Assembly (NCBI RefSeq): GCF_030159995.1 | Contig: NZ_BSNM01000011.1 | Span: forward strand, 310,001 to 374,000 | Length of the DNA stretch: 64,000 nucleotides | Direction of reading: 5' to 3' | Source: Litoribrevibacter albus | GTDB taxonomy: Bacteria; Pseudomonadota; Gammaproteobacteria; Pseudomonadales; Litoribrevibacteraceae | In this document: positions 39,249 to 47,735 of the stretch, piece after piece | Position numbering within the stretch: position 1 is the stretch's first letter | Layout: the number at the start of each line of letters is the position of its first letter | Made by a program: the position numbers and the translations under genes | The notes under the pieces: generated by a model | Told to the model about the DNA's origin: nothing | Seen by the model: the letters and a program-made list of their open reading frames with translations, nothing else | Database searches by the model: none

Positions 39249-40925
39249 CTACAGACCACCCAAAATGTTATCCAACAGCCCTTCTGTTCCTGCAATGTCA
39301 TCGGAGAGAGACAGATAATCCGACTTCGAACCTTCCATATCTTTTAACTCTTCCTGCAACATGGCATCCAAGCGTCCTGTCAGCTCTGTTTTGTAGCTGG
39401 CAATCTGACCTTCCAAGGCTTTATTGACAACGTTGCTCAAGACCTTATCCAGATTTGAGGTGATATCCACGCCTGGCTCATCGATAGACCCTGATAGTAC
39501 CGCCGTCGCGTCTACCTTATTAACAGTGGCTAATGCCTCTTTGGCGCTTGGGTATTTGTCAAAAAGAGAACCTGAGCCAGTCAAACCTACCTGTGTCATA
39601 TCCATCGACACATCACCAGACAGAGCATCCTCGACCAGCTTAATCTTGGCGGTAACATCCGCTAAGCCTTGATCAAGATTAAAGTCACCAGACAATGGCA
39701 TGTCCTTCACCTGATAACCGGTGATTTGAGTATCAAGACTGATCTTTTGAGCTGTGCGAGTATCAACAATTACACCTAACTTGGCAGATTTCACCTGGTC
39801 ATTAATCAAATCCAGCGCCACCGCCGTTGGTTTCCCGGTAAGCGTTTGCTGATCAGTAAGATGAGTTGCCTCGCCCTGGAAAGCGAAAGGAATGCCCAAT
39901 CCGTTAAAATCACCACTGAGTTGAGCCAGTTTAAACCACACCAAAGGCAACTTCTGCTCTTCCTCAAACGCTACAAAGATCCCCTGACCACGCTCAGGTT
40001 GAAGATCCTCTGGCGTTGTATCACTCGCTTTACCTTCACTTGAAGTGAACGACTTAAGCTGTTGGAGATATCCTTTCAATTCAGGCCCAAACAACATTTC
40101 CGCGACCTGTTGTGTCCCCCCCTCGATTCCTACTTTCGCAAGAATCTGATCAGCCTCTTGTTGTGGTGATTTCTTTAATTCCTCAACACGACGTTTTACT
40201 TCAGCAACCGAGGCGTTAAAGTCTTTCTTCAATCGTTTGATTTCTTTTAAGTCTTTATCAATATCTTTCTTGAGCTGCTTCGCCTTAGACACAGCTTCCA
40301 GCTTGCCCATAAAGCCTTTCGCTTTCTTGATTTCTTTCAAGCGAGCTTTGTAATCTTCAAGCTTTTTCTTATCTTTTAACGCTTCAATTCGCTGTTCAAA
40401 AGCGTCCTTATTTGTATCGATATATTCTCGTAAGGCTTTGTATCGTTGATAGGTGAGTGAATTCTCTTTAGAAACCAGCTCATCCATGTCAGGTAAATCA
40501 ACCCCAGGCAGAGACAAGGAGTCAGACGCAGAGCCCACCTTCTCATCTACATTACTCAGCGTTACCATGTCATCCACCGCACCAGAGGATGTGCGTGGCG
40601 TATTAAACTGAATGCCAGCCAACGTTGCCTGATCAGAAACAAGATGCCCCGATAACGCCTCCAGCGCATTAATTTGCAGAGCGATCAGATCCACTTCCAC
40701 TTTGTTTTGCATCGGTTGTGCTTTGTCCGCAACTTCCAAACCTTTCAGAGATAAGGAACTGTCAGACCAACCTATACTCACTGAGTCTAACGTCACTCGT
40801 GTTGATAAAGCGCGTGTTCCCGCCTGTTCAATCACAAGTTTCAAAAGAGGCTCCAACAAGAAAAACGCCAAGACCACAAAAACCGCCGCAACCCCAAGAC
40901 CTGACCAACGAATCATTCCTTTCAT
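39249..40925 (-). CDS. TIGR03545-like membrane-anchored protein with AsmA-like start
   Basis: A 558-residue protein. One N-terminal transmembrane segment (about 8-33) is followed by a stretch with an AsmA/TamB-like feel (TRVTLDSVSIGWSDSSLSLKGLEVAD, core LDSVSIGWSDSSLSLKG), a highly charged coiled coil (about 150-250, many KK, KEIKK and LKEIKR repeats) and a beta-rich C-terminal part with repeated strand-turn patterns. The size and the neighbouring TIGR03546-like gene match the TIGR03545 family, whose members have no known function. A periplasmic, lipid-handling role is my inference from the AsmA-like start. Confidence 0.75.
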   Translation of the reverse strand: MKGMIRWSGLGVAAVFVVLAFFLLEPLLKLVIEQAGTRALSTRVTLDSVSIGWSDSSLSLKGLEVADKAQPMQNKVEVDLIALQINALEALSGHLVSDQATLAGIQFNTPRTSSGAVDDMVTLSNVDEKVGSASDSLSLPGVDLPDMDELVSKENSLTYQRYKALREYIDTNKDAFEQRIEALKDKKKLEDYKARLKEIKKAKGFMGKLEAVSKAKQLKKDIDKDLKEIKRLKKDFNASVAEVKRRVEELKKSPQQEADQILAKVGIEGGTQQVAEMLFGPELKGYLQQLKSFTSSEGKASDTTPEDLQPERGQGIFVAFEEEQKLPLVWFKLAQLSGDFNGLGIPFAFQGEATHLTDQQTLTGKPTAVALDLINDQVKSAKLGVIVDTRTAQKISLDTQITGYQVKDMPLSGDFNLDQGLADVTAKIKLVEDALSGDVSMDMTQVGLTGSGSLFDKYPSAKEALATVNKVDATAVLSGSIDEPGVDITSNLDKVLSNVVNKALEGQIASYKTELTGRLDAMLQEELKDMEGSKSDYLSLSDDIAGTEGLLDNILGGL

Positions 40926-40935
40926 GTTCTACTCC

Positions 40936-41445
40936 TTACTCGCCCGCCAGAGATTGATATACGCGATAAAACTTACTGCCTTTTAAGAACTGGGTTACTT
41001 TCCACTTCTCAATAAAAGCCTGAATCCTGGTACGGTAAGATTTCACAATCCATAAGCTCAGCAGATAAACCGGCACCCACAACACCAGAATAGAAACCAA
41101 AGCGCCCATCACTAAAGAATTATTAAATGCCGTTAATTTCCAGAAACTCGACTGAATCAACCCCGTCCACAACGAATGCAAGCTGTCTGAAGTTAAAAGA
41201 AGATAACCAAGTTGATGAAGCACCGGGTCGAAGACATAGGCAATCCCTTCAAACAATCCCCAAACCAGGAAGAACAACGTCAGGTTCGCTTTCAGCACAC
41301 AAATCAAAACAACGATGATCAACAAAAAAGCCGAAAAACCGGGCATTAGCCCGACTGCCAAACCAAAGCACACGGCCAACGCCAGATGATTCGGATTTTG
41401 ATCCGAATTCAATAGCTTCAATAACTTCGCAAAGATAGTAAGCAT
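40936..41445 (-). CDS. TIGR03546/DUF2062-like membrane protein
   Basis: A 169-residue integral membrane protein with about four hydrophobic segments. It starts LTIFAKLLKLLNSDQNPNHLALAV and has GLAVGLMPGFSAFL, the pattern of DUF2062/TIGR03546 proteins, which are regularly encoded beside TIGR03545. It is the first gene of the operon, ten bases before the TIGR03545-like gene. The function of the pair is unknown. Confidence 0.8.
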   Translation of the reverse strand: MLTIFAKLLKLLNSDQNPNHLALAVCFGLAVGLMPGFSAFLLIIVVLICVLKANLTLFFLVWGLFEGIAYVFDPVLHQLGYLLLTSDSLHSLWTGLIQSSFWKLTAFNNSLVMGALVSILVLWVPVYLLSLWIVKSYRTRIQAFIEKWKVTQFLKGSKFYRVYQSLAGE

Positions 41446-41775
41446 ATTCTCTCCCTCGAAAGTCCAACCTAATCACCACAAGCAAACCTTGATAAGTGTA
41501 GGCGATAGATCCTTCTTTTAGTTTAAATCGATCAGAAACCTGTAACGCATATAAGCACAGAGTATCTTATTGAAATCGTTCACGAAAACAATTTCCAAAC
41601 AGCCAATGCCATGAAATAACGAGTCAGCATAAATCTTTACACTGGAATTTTTAATTAAATTCTGAAATCATGCGTCAATCGTTTTTCAAACAACCGTTTG
41701 ATTCATTCACCATCGAGCTAGGTACCACAACGTATTCTCGATCTTGAATCAAACCGAACATTGGGAATCCTTGCT
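41446..41775. other. Intergenic region between the TIGR03546-like gene and the crotonase
   Basis: 330 bases between divergent genes. It contains the PsrA-like palindrome at 41686-41701 described separately; otherwise AT-rich with no open frame, RNA gene or terminator that I can see. Confidence 0.45.
41686..41701. promoter_or_regulatory. PsrA-like operator palindrome
   Basis: TCAAAC-AACC-GTTTGA, a perfect 6+6 inverted repeat about 75 bases before the crotonase start. It fits the published Pseudomonas PsrA consensus (G/C)AAAC-N2-4-GTTT(G/C); PsrA is a TetR-type repressor released by long-chain fatty acids. No psrA gene is in the window. Confidence 0.5.
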
Positions 41776-42588
41776 ATGGCAACTTCAGAAATGTCACGAG
41801 TCAATTTCGACGTTAAAGATAACATCGCCTATGTATCTTTAAATCGACCAGAAAAACACAATGGGCTTGATCTCCCGATGTTCAAACAGCTCATCGATAC
41901 GGCTAAAAAAATCACTCGTGATAAGAGCATTCGTGCTGTCATCCTAACCGGTGAAGGCGACTCTTTCTGTGCAGGTTTGGATTTTAAAGCGGTCAGCAAA
42001 AAACCAAGCATGATTCCACAACTGTTCCTGAAATTCCCTTGGGCACAGTGGAATGATTTCCAAAAAGTAGCACTGATCTGGCGTAACATTCCTGTTCCCG
42101 TGATCACGGCCATCAAAGGCAACTGCTTCGGTGGCGGCTTACAGATTGCGCTCGGCAGCGATTACCGTATTGCCCGCCCGGATACGAGCTTGTCTGTCAT
42201 GGAAATCAAATGGGGATTGATTCCAGACATGAGTGGCACAGTGACCCTGACGACGCTTACTCGATATGACATCGCGCAAGAGTTGACCATGACAGGTCGT
42301 AAGTTCTCAGGCAAAGAAGCCTATGAATACGGATTAGTCAGTAAGCTAAGCGAAAATCCAATGGAAGATGCAATTCAACTGGCGAAGACCATTGCAGAAA
42401 AATCACCGGACGCTATCTCGGCAACCAAGTTCTTATTCCGCAAAACCTGGAAAGCCAACCCGGTTACCGCCCTGCTATGGGAGCGCTGGACTCAAATGCG
42501 CTTACTCGGTCGCAAGAATCAACGCATTGCATTAAAGAATGGACTATCCGGCAAAAACGACCCGTTCGTGGATCGTTCATCCTTCTAA
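41776..42588 (+). CDS. Crotonase/enoyl-CoA hydratase family protein
   Basis: A 270-residue cytosolic crotonase-fold protein. The oxyanion-hole motif is present (SFCAGLDFKAV, and GNCFGGGLQIAL). One of the two catalytic glutamates of classical enoyl-CoA hydratase is replaced by glutamine (Q123), while the second is present (E143, MEIKWGLIPDMSGT). The reaction may therefore differ from simple hydration (isomerase or thioesterase-like). I start at the ATG at 41776, with GGGAA eight bases upstream; the TTG at 41761 is less likely. A PsrA-like operator upstream suggests control by fatty acids, and two hairpins follow the stop. Confidence 0.85.
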   Translation: MATSEMSRVNFDVKDNIAYVSLNRPEKHNGLDLPMFKQLIDTAKKITRDKSIRAVILTGEGDSFCAGLDFKAVSKKPSMIPQLFLKFPWAQWNDFQKVALIWRNIPVPVITAIKGNCFGGGLQIALGSDYRIARPDTSLSVMEIKWGLIPDMSGTVTLTTLTRYDIAQELTMTGRKFSGKEAYEYGLVSKLSENPMEDAIQLAKTIAEKSPDAISATKFLFRKTWKANPVTALLWERWTQMRLLGRKNQRIALKNGLSGKNDPFVDRSSF

Positions 42589-42605
42589 TTCAAGCGCTTA
42601 GCCTT

Positions 42606-42667
42606 AAACTCCTGCTCTCGGAGGAGGAGTTTTTAAATGAACCGGAATCCTCAACGTCCGGTTCTTT
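42606..42667 (+). terminator. Two tandem hairpins after the crotonase gene
   Basis: First hairpin AAACTCCT (42606-42613) / AGGAGTTT (42625-42632) with a T-run; second GAACCGGA (42639-42646) / TCCGGTTC (42657-42664) followed by TTT. Confidence 0.65.
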
Positions 42668-42768
42668 AACAATTCACTACACTTTTCTCTAAAGCGTTAC
42701 GAGCGATTTCGCCAATACCGACTATACTCAGCTCTTTCAGTTTATTGTCCGAGTGGTCAGAGGTGGTC

Positions 42769-43584
42769 ATGCTTTCCGGAAAGTCCCCAGAAATTCTCTT
42801 CACAAATCTTTGGAATCAATACGTCAATCTAAACCCTGCGGTAGCTAAAATACACGCCTTGTTCTCTGAGCGGGAACCTGAAGTGATCAACGATCACATC
42901 GCGTTACGAACCTTTCAGCACCCCAAAGTCGGGCTGGATAAAGTAGCTAAAGCATTTGAAGATGCCGGTTATCAACGATGTGGTCAGTACACCTTCGTTG
43001 AGAAGAAATTAAATGCGATTCATTTGGCACATAAAGACGATCCAAGCCAACCGAAAGTCTTTATCAGTGAGCTGAAACTCAGCGAGTGTTCCGATGAGCT
43101 GAATGCTATTGTTGAGCAGGAAATTATTACCAAAATTGACGATGCATTGCCGGACAGTGACAGTTTTTATTGCTCAGGTCGAACCTGGGGCGATATCAGT
43201 TTTGAAACCTACGAAGCACTCCGTCAGGAATCAGAATATGCAGCCTGGATGTACGTTTATGGCTACATGGCTAATCACTTCACGGTGAAAGTAAATACGC
43301 TGACCAGCTTTGACTCTCTTCAAGATGTAAATGCATTTCTTGAACAACAAGGTTTCCAGCTAAATGACGTGGGCGGAACAATCAAAGGAACGCCAGAGTT
43401 GTATCTTGAACAATCATCGACCTTGGCCGAAAAACGCCCGGTGGAGTTTGTGGAAGGAACCAAGGAAATTCCAAGTTGCTTTTACGAGTTCGCTCGTCGC
43501 TACCCAATGGAGAATGGCGAAGAGTTTGCCGGCTTCATTGAAGGCAACGCCGATAAGATCTTTGAAAGCACGAATATGAAATAA
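42769..43584 (+). CDS. DUF1338 (2-oxoadipate dioxygenase/decarboxylase-like) protein
   Basis: A 271-residue protein of the DUF1338 family, whose characterised member HglS/YdcJ is an Fe(II) 2-oxoadipate dioxygenase/decarboxylase making D-2-hydroxyglutarate in lysine breakdown. Recognisable blocks are VINDHIALRTFQHP (metal-binding His and the following Arg), AIHLAHKDDP, VFISELKLSE (Glu ligand) and the C-terminal RRYPMENGEEFAGFI. It is shorter than HglS (about 450 residues), so the substrate is uncertain. I start at the ATG at 42769, preceded by AGAGGT; an upstream TTG at 42745 is unlikely. Confidence 0.82.
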   Translation: MLSGKSPEILFTNLWNQYVNLNPAVAKIHALFSEREPEVINDHIALRTFQHPKVGLDKVAKAFEDAGYQRCGQYTFVEKKLNAIHLAHKDDPSQPKVFISELKLSECSDELNAIVEQEIITKIDDALPDSDSFYCSGRTWGDISFETYEALRQESEYAAWMYVYGYMANHFTVKVNTLTSFDSLQDVNAFLEQQGFQLNDVGGTIKGTPELYLEQSSTLAEKRPVEFVEGTKEIPSCFYEFARRYPMENGEEFAGFIEGNADKIFESTNMK

Positions 43585-43613
43585 AGTAACGTAGAATTCG
43601 TCTGTTTAAAACC

Positions 43614-43643
43614 AAAAAGGGAGCGATTAAACGCTCCCTTTTT
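43614..43643. terminator. Bidirectional terminator between the DUF1338 gene and purC
   Basis: Perfect 12-bp stem AAAAAGGGAGCG / CGCTCCCTTTTT with a 6-base loop, between convergent genes. Confidence 0.9.
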
Positions 43644-43677
43644 AATGAATCGATCTAACGATTAATCAACCAAATCA

Positions 43678-44781
43678 CTAATCAATTAAACCGTATTCGT
43701 CTTTTAATACCTGAATAATTTCTGCTTTAGGATTGTCAGACACATTCAATGGTCCACCAATCACTTTCTCTGCAATCCCAACATAGGTTTCAGATACTTT
43801 CATCAACACATCCAATGGCAGCTCATTATCTTCCGCAAGCGCTTTTCGCTCATCCATACGGTCTTTATTCAACAATATGTCTGGGTCTGGGAAGTGACTT
43901 AATAGCAGCTGACGGAAGCTTTCTTTCGAGTTTTCCACCACCTTGCCTTCACGGAATTGTGGGCCATCCCAGATACGCGAAGAATCCGGCGTCCCTACTT
44001 CATCCATGTAGATCAGTTTTTCGTGTCCGGTCGCATCTGTGACATAACCAAATTCAAACTTGGTATCGACAAAGATTTGATCCAACTCGGCCAACGCATT
44101 GCTGATCACACCAAAGCCTTCTTTCAGAAGCTTTTCATAAAGATCAATGTCATCCGCCTTGGTGAAGTTAAAGGCTTCAAAGTTGTTCGCAATATCGTCA
44201 CGGGTGATGTTCACATCATCCACTTCAGGCACGCCAGGAATGCCTTTAAGAATGCCTTTGGTGGAAGGCGTGATCAAAATTTCATCCAGCTTTTGATCTT
44301 TCTGCAAACCGTCAGGCAACTGAATACCACAGAACTCACGTTCGCCTTTTTCATACGCTCGCCACATAGAACCGGTGATGTACTGACGGCAAATTGCCTC
44401 AATCATTACAGGGCGCGCTTTCTGAACAATCCACACCAAAGGATGTGGAATGTCCAAAATATGGCTATCCGCCAAACCTTGTTCCTTGAACAACTTAAAC
44501 CAATGATTCGAGACCGCATTCAACGCCGCGCCTTTGCCAGGAACGCCCTTCATACCGCCTTCACCTGTCCAAATGCAGTCAAACGCAGAAATACGATCAC
44601 TGATCACCATGATGGCTAATGGTGCATCTTCCGCCACATCATAGCCTTTCTCTTTGATCAGGCGTTTGCTGTCGGCTTCCGTTAGCCAATACACAGAACG
44701 AACCTTGCCACTATGAACAGGCTTATCAGTGCGAATCGGTAAATCATCGTTAACGGCTAAAACTTTATCAGCAAGGCTCAT
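43678..44781 (-). CDS. purC: SAICAR synthetase, long form (PurC)
   Basis: Phosphoribosylaminoimidazole-succinocarboxamide synthase, joining aspartate to CAIR with ATP in purine synthesis. The 367 residues contain [11 protein letters not shown] (nucleotide binding), [39 protein letters not shown] and DTKFEFGYV. It is the long variant typical of Vibrio, about 130 residues longer than the E. coli and Pseudomonas enzymes. In Pseudomonas purC lies next to the metallo-hydrolase and bamC genes; here an eight-kilobase block separates them. Confidence 0.95.
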   Translation of the reverse strand: MSLADKVLAVNDDLPIRTDKPVHSGKVRSVYWLTEADSKRLIKEKGYDVAEDAPLAIMVISDRISAFDCIWTGEGGMKGVPGKGAALNAVSNHWFKLFKEQGLADSHILDIPHPLVWIVQKARPVMIEAICRQYITGSMWRAYEKGEREFCGIQLPDGLQKDQKLDEILITPSTKGILKGIPGVPEVDDVNITRDDIANNFEAFNFTKADDIDLYEKLLKEGFGVISNALAELDQIFVDTKFEFGYVTDATGHEKLIYMDEVGTPDSSRIWDGPQFREGKVVENSKESFRQLLLSHFPDPDILLNKDRMDERKALAEDNELPLDVLMKVSETYVGIAEKVIGGPLNVSDNPKAEIIQVLKDEYGLID

Positions 44782-44926
44782 GAAGGTTTCCTATAAATAG
44801 ATTAAGCTGAAACTGGCTTAGTGATATCAATAGAGTTAGCAATAGAGGCCCTGAAAAGGCTAAACTCTCGCGCTCCTGAAAAACGCGAATCATAGCAGAC
44901 TTTATTCTCTAGCGACACGAATTCAA

Positions 44927-45679
44927 ATGACTCAAACACCCCATAAACACACCGCAATCAATGCCTTTGAAAAGTTAAGAGCGACACGCCTGAAAAGCAG
45001 CACCAAACCCTTCCAGGCAAGAGGCGCTTCTGTCATTCGTTGCCAAAGCTGTCAGTTAAGCCAGGCGGCGTGTTTGTGTTCCTGGCGACATGCAATGGCG
45101 TCGGAAGTTGATATCGTCTTGCTGATGCACGATCAGGAAATCCTCAAACCAACCAATACCGGCCGTTTAATCGCAGACTGTTTTCCACAAAATTGCCATG
45201 CCTTTCTCTGGGCCAGAACAGAACCAGACCAGGAAATGTTAGCCCTGTTAAACGATCCTCAGCGCCAATGCTTTATCCTGTTTCCAGGGGAGTTCCGTTC
45301 TGAGCGAGAGTTGTATTCTTCCCCATCAAAAGACACACTCGACGATCTATGTAAAGGAAGAACACCGACAGTGATTCTCTTGGACGGCACTTGGAAGCAA
45401 GCCCGAAAGATGTATTTAAGTAAGTGGTTACATACCCTCCCCACCCTTTCTTTAGAGCCTTCAACACTGGCAACGTATAAATTGCGTACCGCACCTAAAG
45501 AACATCAACTATCCACAGCGGAAGCGGGAATCATGGTCTTAAATGCGTTTGAGCAAACCAGACAAGCCAACCTACTGGCTCGCTATTTTGACTTGTTTAA
45601 CCACCACTATCAGGCGGTGAGGGAGACAAGAGCGCCGGAAATGAACCATTTCCATCAAGCGATGGAGTCAATTACCTAG
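44927..45679 (+). CDS. tapT: DTW-domain tRNA-uridine aminocarboxypropyltransferase
   Basis: A 250-residue protein of the DTW family, which transfers 3-amino-3-carboxypropyl from SAM to uridine (acp3U47) in tRNA. It has the N-terminal zinc-finger-like cysteines CQSCQLSQAACLC, the LLMHDQEILKPTNTGRL block (conserved HxxExxxxxNT), PGEFRSERELY and the signature DGTWKQARKM, where the family has D-x-TW. Length is close to E. coli TapT (YfiP). It is divergent from purC and convergent with the CDGSH gene. Confidence 0.9.
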   Translation: MTQTPHKHTAINAFEKLRATRLKSSTKPFQARGASVIRCQSCQLSQAACLCSWRHAMASEVDIVLLMHDQEILKPTNTGRLIADCFPQNCHAFLWARTEPDQEMLALLNDPQRQCFILFPGEFRSERELYSSPSKDTLDDLCKGRTPTVILLDGTWKQARKMYLSKWLHTLPTLSLEPSTLATYKLRTAPKEHQLSTAEAGIMVLNAFEQTRQANLLARYFDLFNHHYQAVRETRAPEMNHFHQAMESIT

Positions 45680-45700
45680 CTCACGCCATTATGCACCCTA

Positions 45701-45937
45701 TCATTTATTATGCGACCCATCACACAGCGGTGGGTTGTTGGTAGATTTGCATCCGCAAAAGAAAACCAGCGTGGTTTCATCCGCTTCGTATTTCACAGGG
45801 ACAAATTCGGTGCCTTTATGCGAGCCATCGCAGAAAGGTTGAGTTTGACTGCGGCCACAGGCACACCAGAAATAACGTTTACCTGCTTCGACTTCCACCC
45901 CAAAAGGTACGTCTGATGCTCTGACTGGTTCACTCAT
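45701..45937 (-). CDS. CDGSH iron-sulfur domain protein
   Basis: A 78-residue protein with two CDGSH-type motifs in tandem: CACGRSQTQPFCDGSH and CGCKSTNNPPLCDGSH. Each supplies three cysteines and one histidine for a 2Fe-2S cluster, as in mitoNEET-like and MiNT-type proteins; function in bacteria is mostly unknown, probably redox or iron-sulfur transfer. I start at the ATG at 45937, directly after a strong GGAGGGGGAG ribosome site; the ATG at 45952 lacks one. Confidence 0.93.
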   Translation of the reverse strand: MSEPVRASDVPFGVEVEAGKRYFWCACGRSQTQPFCDGSHKGTEFVPVKYEADETTLVFFCGCKSTNNPPLCDGSHNK

Positions 45938-46074
45938 ATTCTCCCCCTCCATAAAGAAAGCCTGTCATTAACCATAGCTCAGGTACTCATAAATACGAAC
46001 CAGTGCTAAACTTGCCTTCATTTAAAAGAATCCACAGAACAACACGTTATAAGATAAGACCAGAAGGACAGACC

Positions 46075-47562
46075 ATGCCTCAGGGACACGTTCAGAAAGC
46101 CATTAAGAATTTCAGTCAATTTCAAAAGTCCGCAACCAAAGGGGACGTTTACCAAAATGTGGTAAATCATCCTTGGGCACAACCTCTGGTGAAGGCTCTC
46201 AATCTACCCGTTCCGGTTAAACTGCGTCGTCAACAGCAAGCCAGCGAAGAGTTTCTTCGAGGAAAAGCATTATTTGGAGCAGCCAGCACAGGTAACAAAA
46301 CAGAGAGTGACGTATCGAAAGCCATATTGAGTGTGCTTGCAAAAAGCTCTGCAAAACTGTTCTTCGTGAATGGTGACAAACAGCAACAAGATTTGATGAA
46401 TGCCAGCAAGAGCTACCCTCTGCGCGCACTTTCAGAAACCACTCAAAAGCATTCGGCATTGGTATACGATGCCACCAGCATTGAAACACCTGAACAGCTT
46501 TCAGCTTTATACGACTTCTATCACAATGCCATTACTCGCATCGCAGAGCATGCCCGTATCGTCGTAATTGGATTACCTCCTGAGAACTGTAAAACACCGG
46601 CACAAGCTTCCGTGATGCGCTCTCTGGAAGGCTTCATTCGCAGTTGTGCCAAAGAAATTGGTGGAAAAGCCGCCACAGCTAACCTTCTGTTAATTGAACC
46701 AGAAGCAGAAGCCTTGCTTGAATCGCCTTTGCGATACCTTCTTTCTGCTCGCGGCGCATTTGTTACCGGCCAAACACTGACCATCACCAAAGTCAGTCCA
46801 ACAAAAGACAGCATCAACTGGCGTCAACCATTGCAGGATAAAACAGCCCTCATTACCGGCGCATCTCGTGGTATCGGTAAAGCCATTGCGGAAACGTTGG
46901 CCCGTGACGGTGCCAAGGTTATTCTGTTAGACATCGAGCCATGCAAAGACGACCTCGAAGCCTTGGCTCGACGCCTTGGTGGACATGCAGTAATCGCAGA
47001 CGTGAGCGATAAAAAAGCACTAAATAAACTGATTAAAGACGTTCAGAAAGGCGCTAAAACGATCGATATCCTGGTAAACAATGCAGGGATTACTCGCGAT
47101 AAAACCTTGGCCAGAATGGATGATAAACGTTGGAACAGCGTTATCGACATTAACCTGTCCGCCGTTCAACGCATCACCGAAGCATTGGTCGACAACAAGG
47201 TTCTGAATGTGGGTGGCCGAGTGGTTTGTATTTCCTCCATCAACGGCATTGCCGGCTGCTTTGGTCAAACCAACTATTCAACGTCGAAGGCAGGTGTGAT
47301 TGGTTATGTTGAAGCTATGGACAAAGTCTTGGCACGTCGTCGCATTACCATCAATGCTATTGCGCCAGGCTTTATTGAAACGCAAATGACCCAGGCGATT
47401 CCTTTCCTTAGCCGTGAAATTGGCCGTCGAATCAATTCACTCTCTCAAGGTGGACAACCAGAGGATGTGGCCGAAGCAGTAGCCATGTTTGCAAACCCTG
47501 CATCATCAGGCTTACGTGCAAATACACTGCGGGTGTGTGGACAGAATTTGGTCGGAGCATAA
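46075..47562 (+). CDS. Two-domain 3-oxoacyl-ACP reductase (high-molecular-weight FabG)
   Basis: A 495-residue SDR enzyme. The first 250 residues form an N-terminal domain without a full NAD-binding motif. Residues about 254-495 are a complete FabG-like short-chain dehydrogenase with cofactor motif TGASRGIGKAIA, the NNAGITRDK loop and catalytic Y401 and K405 in NYSTSKAG. This architecture matches high-molecular-weight FabG (FabG4-like) proteins, which reduce long-chain 3-oxoacyl-CoA or ACP. I start at the ATG at 46075, seven bases after AGAAGGA. Its position near lipid genes fits fatty acid metabolism. Confidence 0.9.
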   Translation: MPQGHVQKAIKNFSQFQKSATKGDVYQNVVNHPWAQPLVKALNLPVPVKLRRQQQASEEFLRGKALFGAASTGNKTESDVSKAILSVLAKSSAKLFFVNGDKQQQDLMNASKSYPLRALSETTQKHSALVYDATSIETPEQLSALYDFYHNAITRIAEHARIVVIGLPPENCKTPAQASVMRSLEGFIRSCAKEIGGKAATANLLLIEPEAEALLESPLRYLLSARGAFVTGQTLTITKVSPTKDSINWRQPLQDKTALITGASRGIGKAIAETLARDGAKVILLDIEPCKDDLEALARRLGGHAVIADVSDKKALNKLIKDVQKGAKTIDILVNNAGITRDKTLARMDDKRWNSVIDINLSAVQRITEALVDNKVLNVGGRVVCISSINGIAGCFGQTNYSTSKAGVIGYVEAMDKVLARRRITINAIAPGFIETQMTQAIPFLSREIGRRINSLSQGGQPEDVAEAVAMFANPASSGLRANTLRVCGQNLVGA

Positions 47563-47604
47563 ACACTGCAAGTTCATCAAAAAATGATGAGGCAGAAAGA
47601 AGTA

Positions 47605-47646
47605 GGGGTCGCCTTGGCGACCCCACGTGAGCCTTTGTAAAGGCTC
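47605..47646. repeat. Paired intergenic hairpins
   Basis: GGGGTCGC (47605-47612) / GCGACCCC (47617-47624), then GAGCCT (47629-47634) / AGGCTC (47641-47646). They lie between the convergent FabG-like gene and the following minus-strand gene. There is no T-tract. Confidence 0.5.
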
Positions 47647-47735
47647 GTTCCAAGCGGCTCATCAAGAAGAGCCTGGTCTTAAAATACCTTTGTAATACAT
47701 CTCATATCTAACTTGGCACCTCCTCGGTTATGAGG

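Noticed and set aside
43957-44619. 220-codon open frame on the plus strand
   Set aside because: It lies entirely antisense to purC, which has full family motifs; its translation has no recognisable domain.
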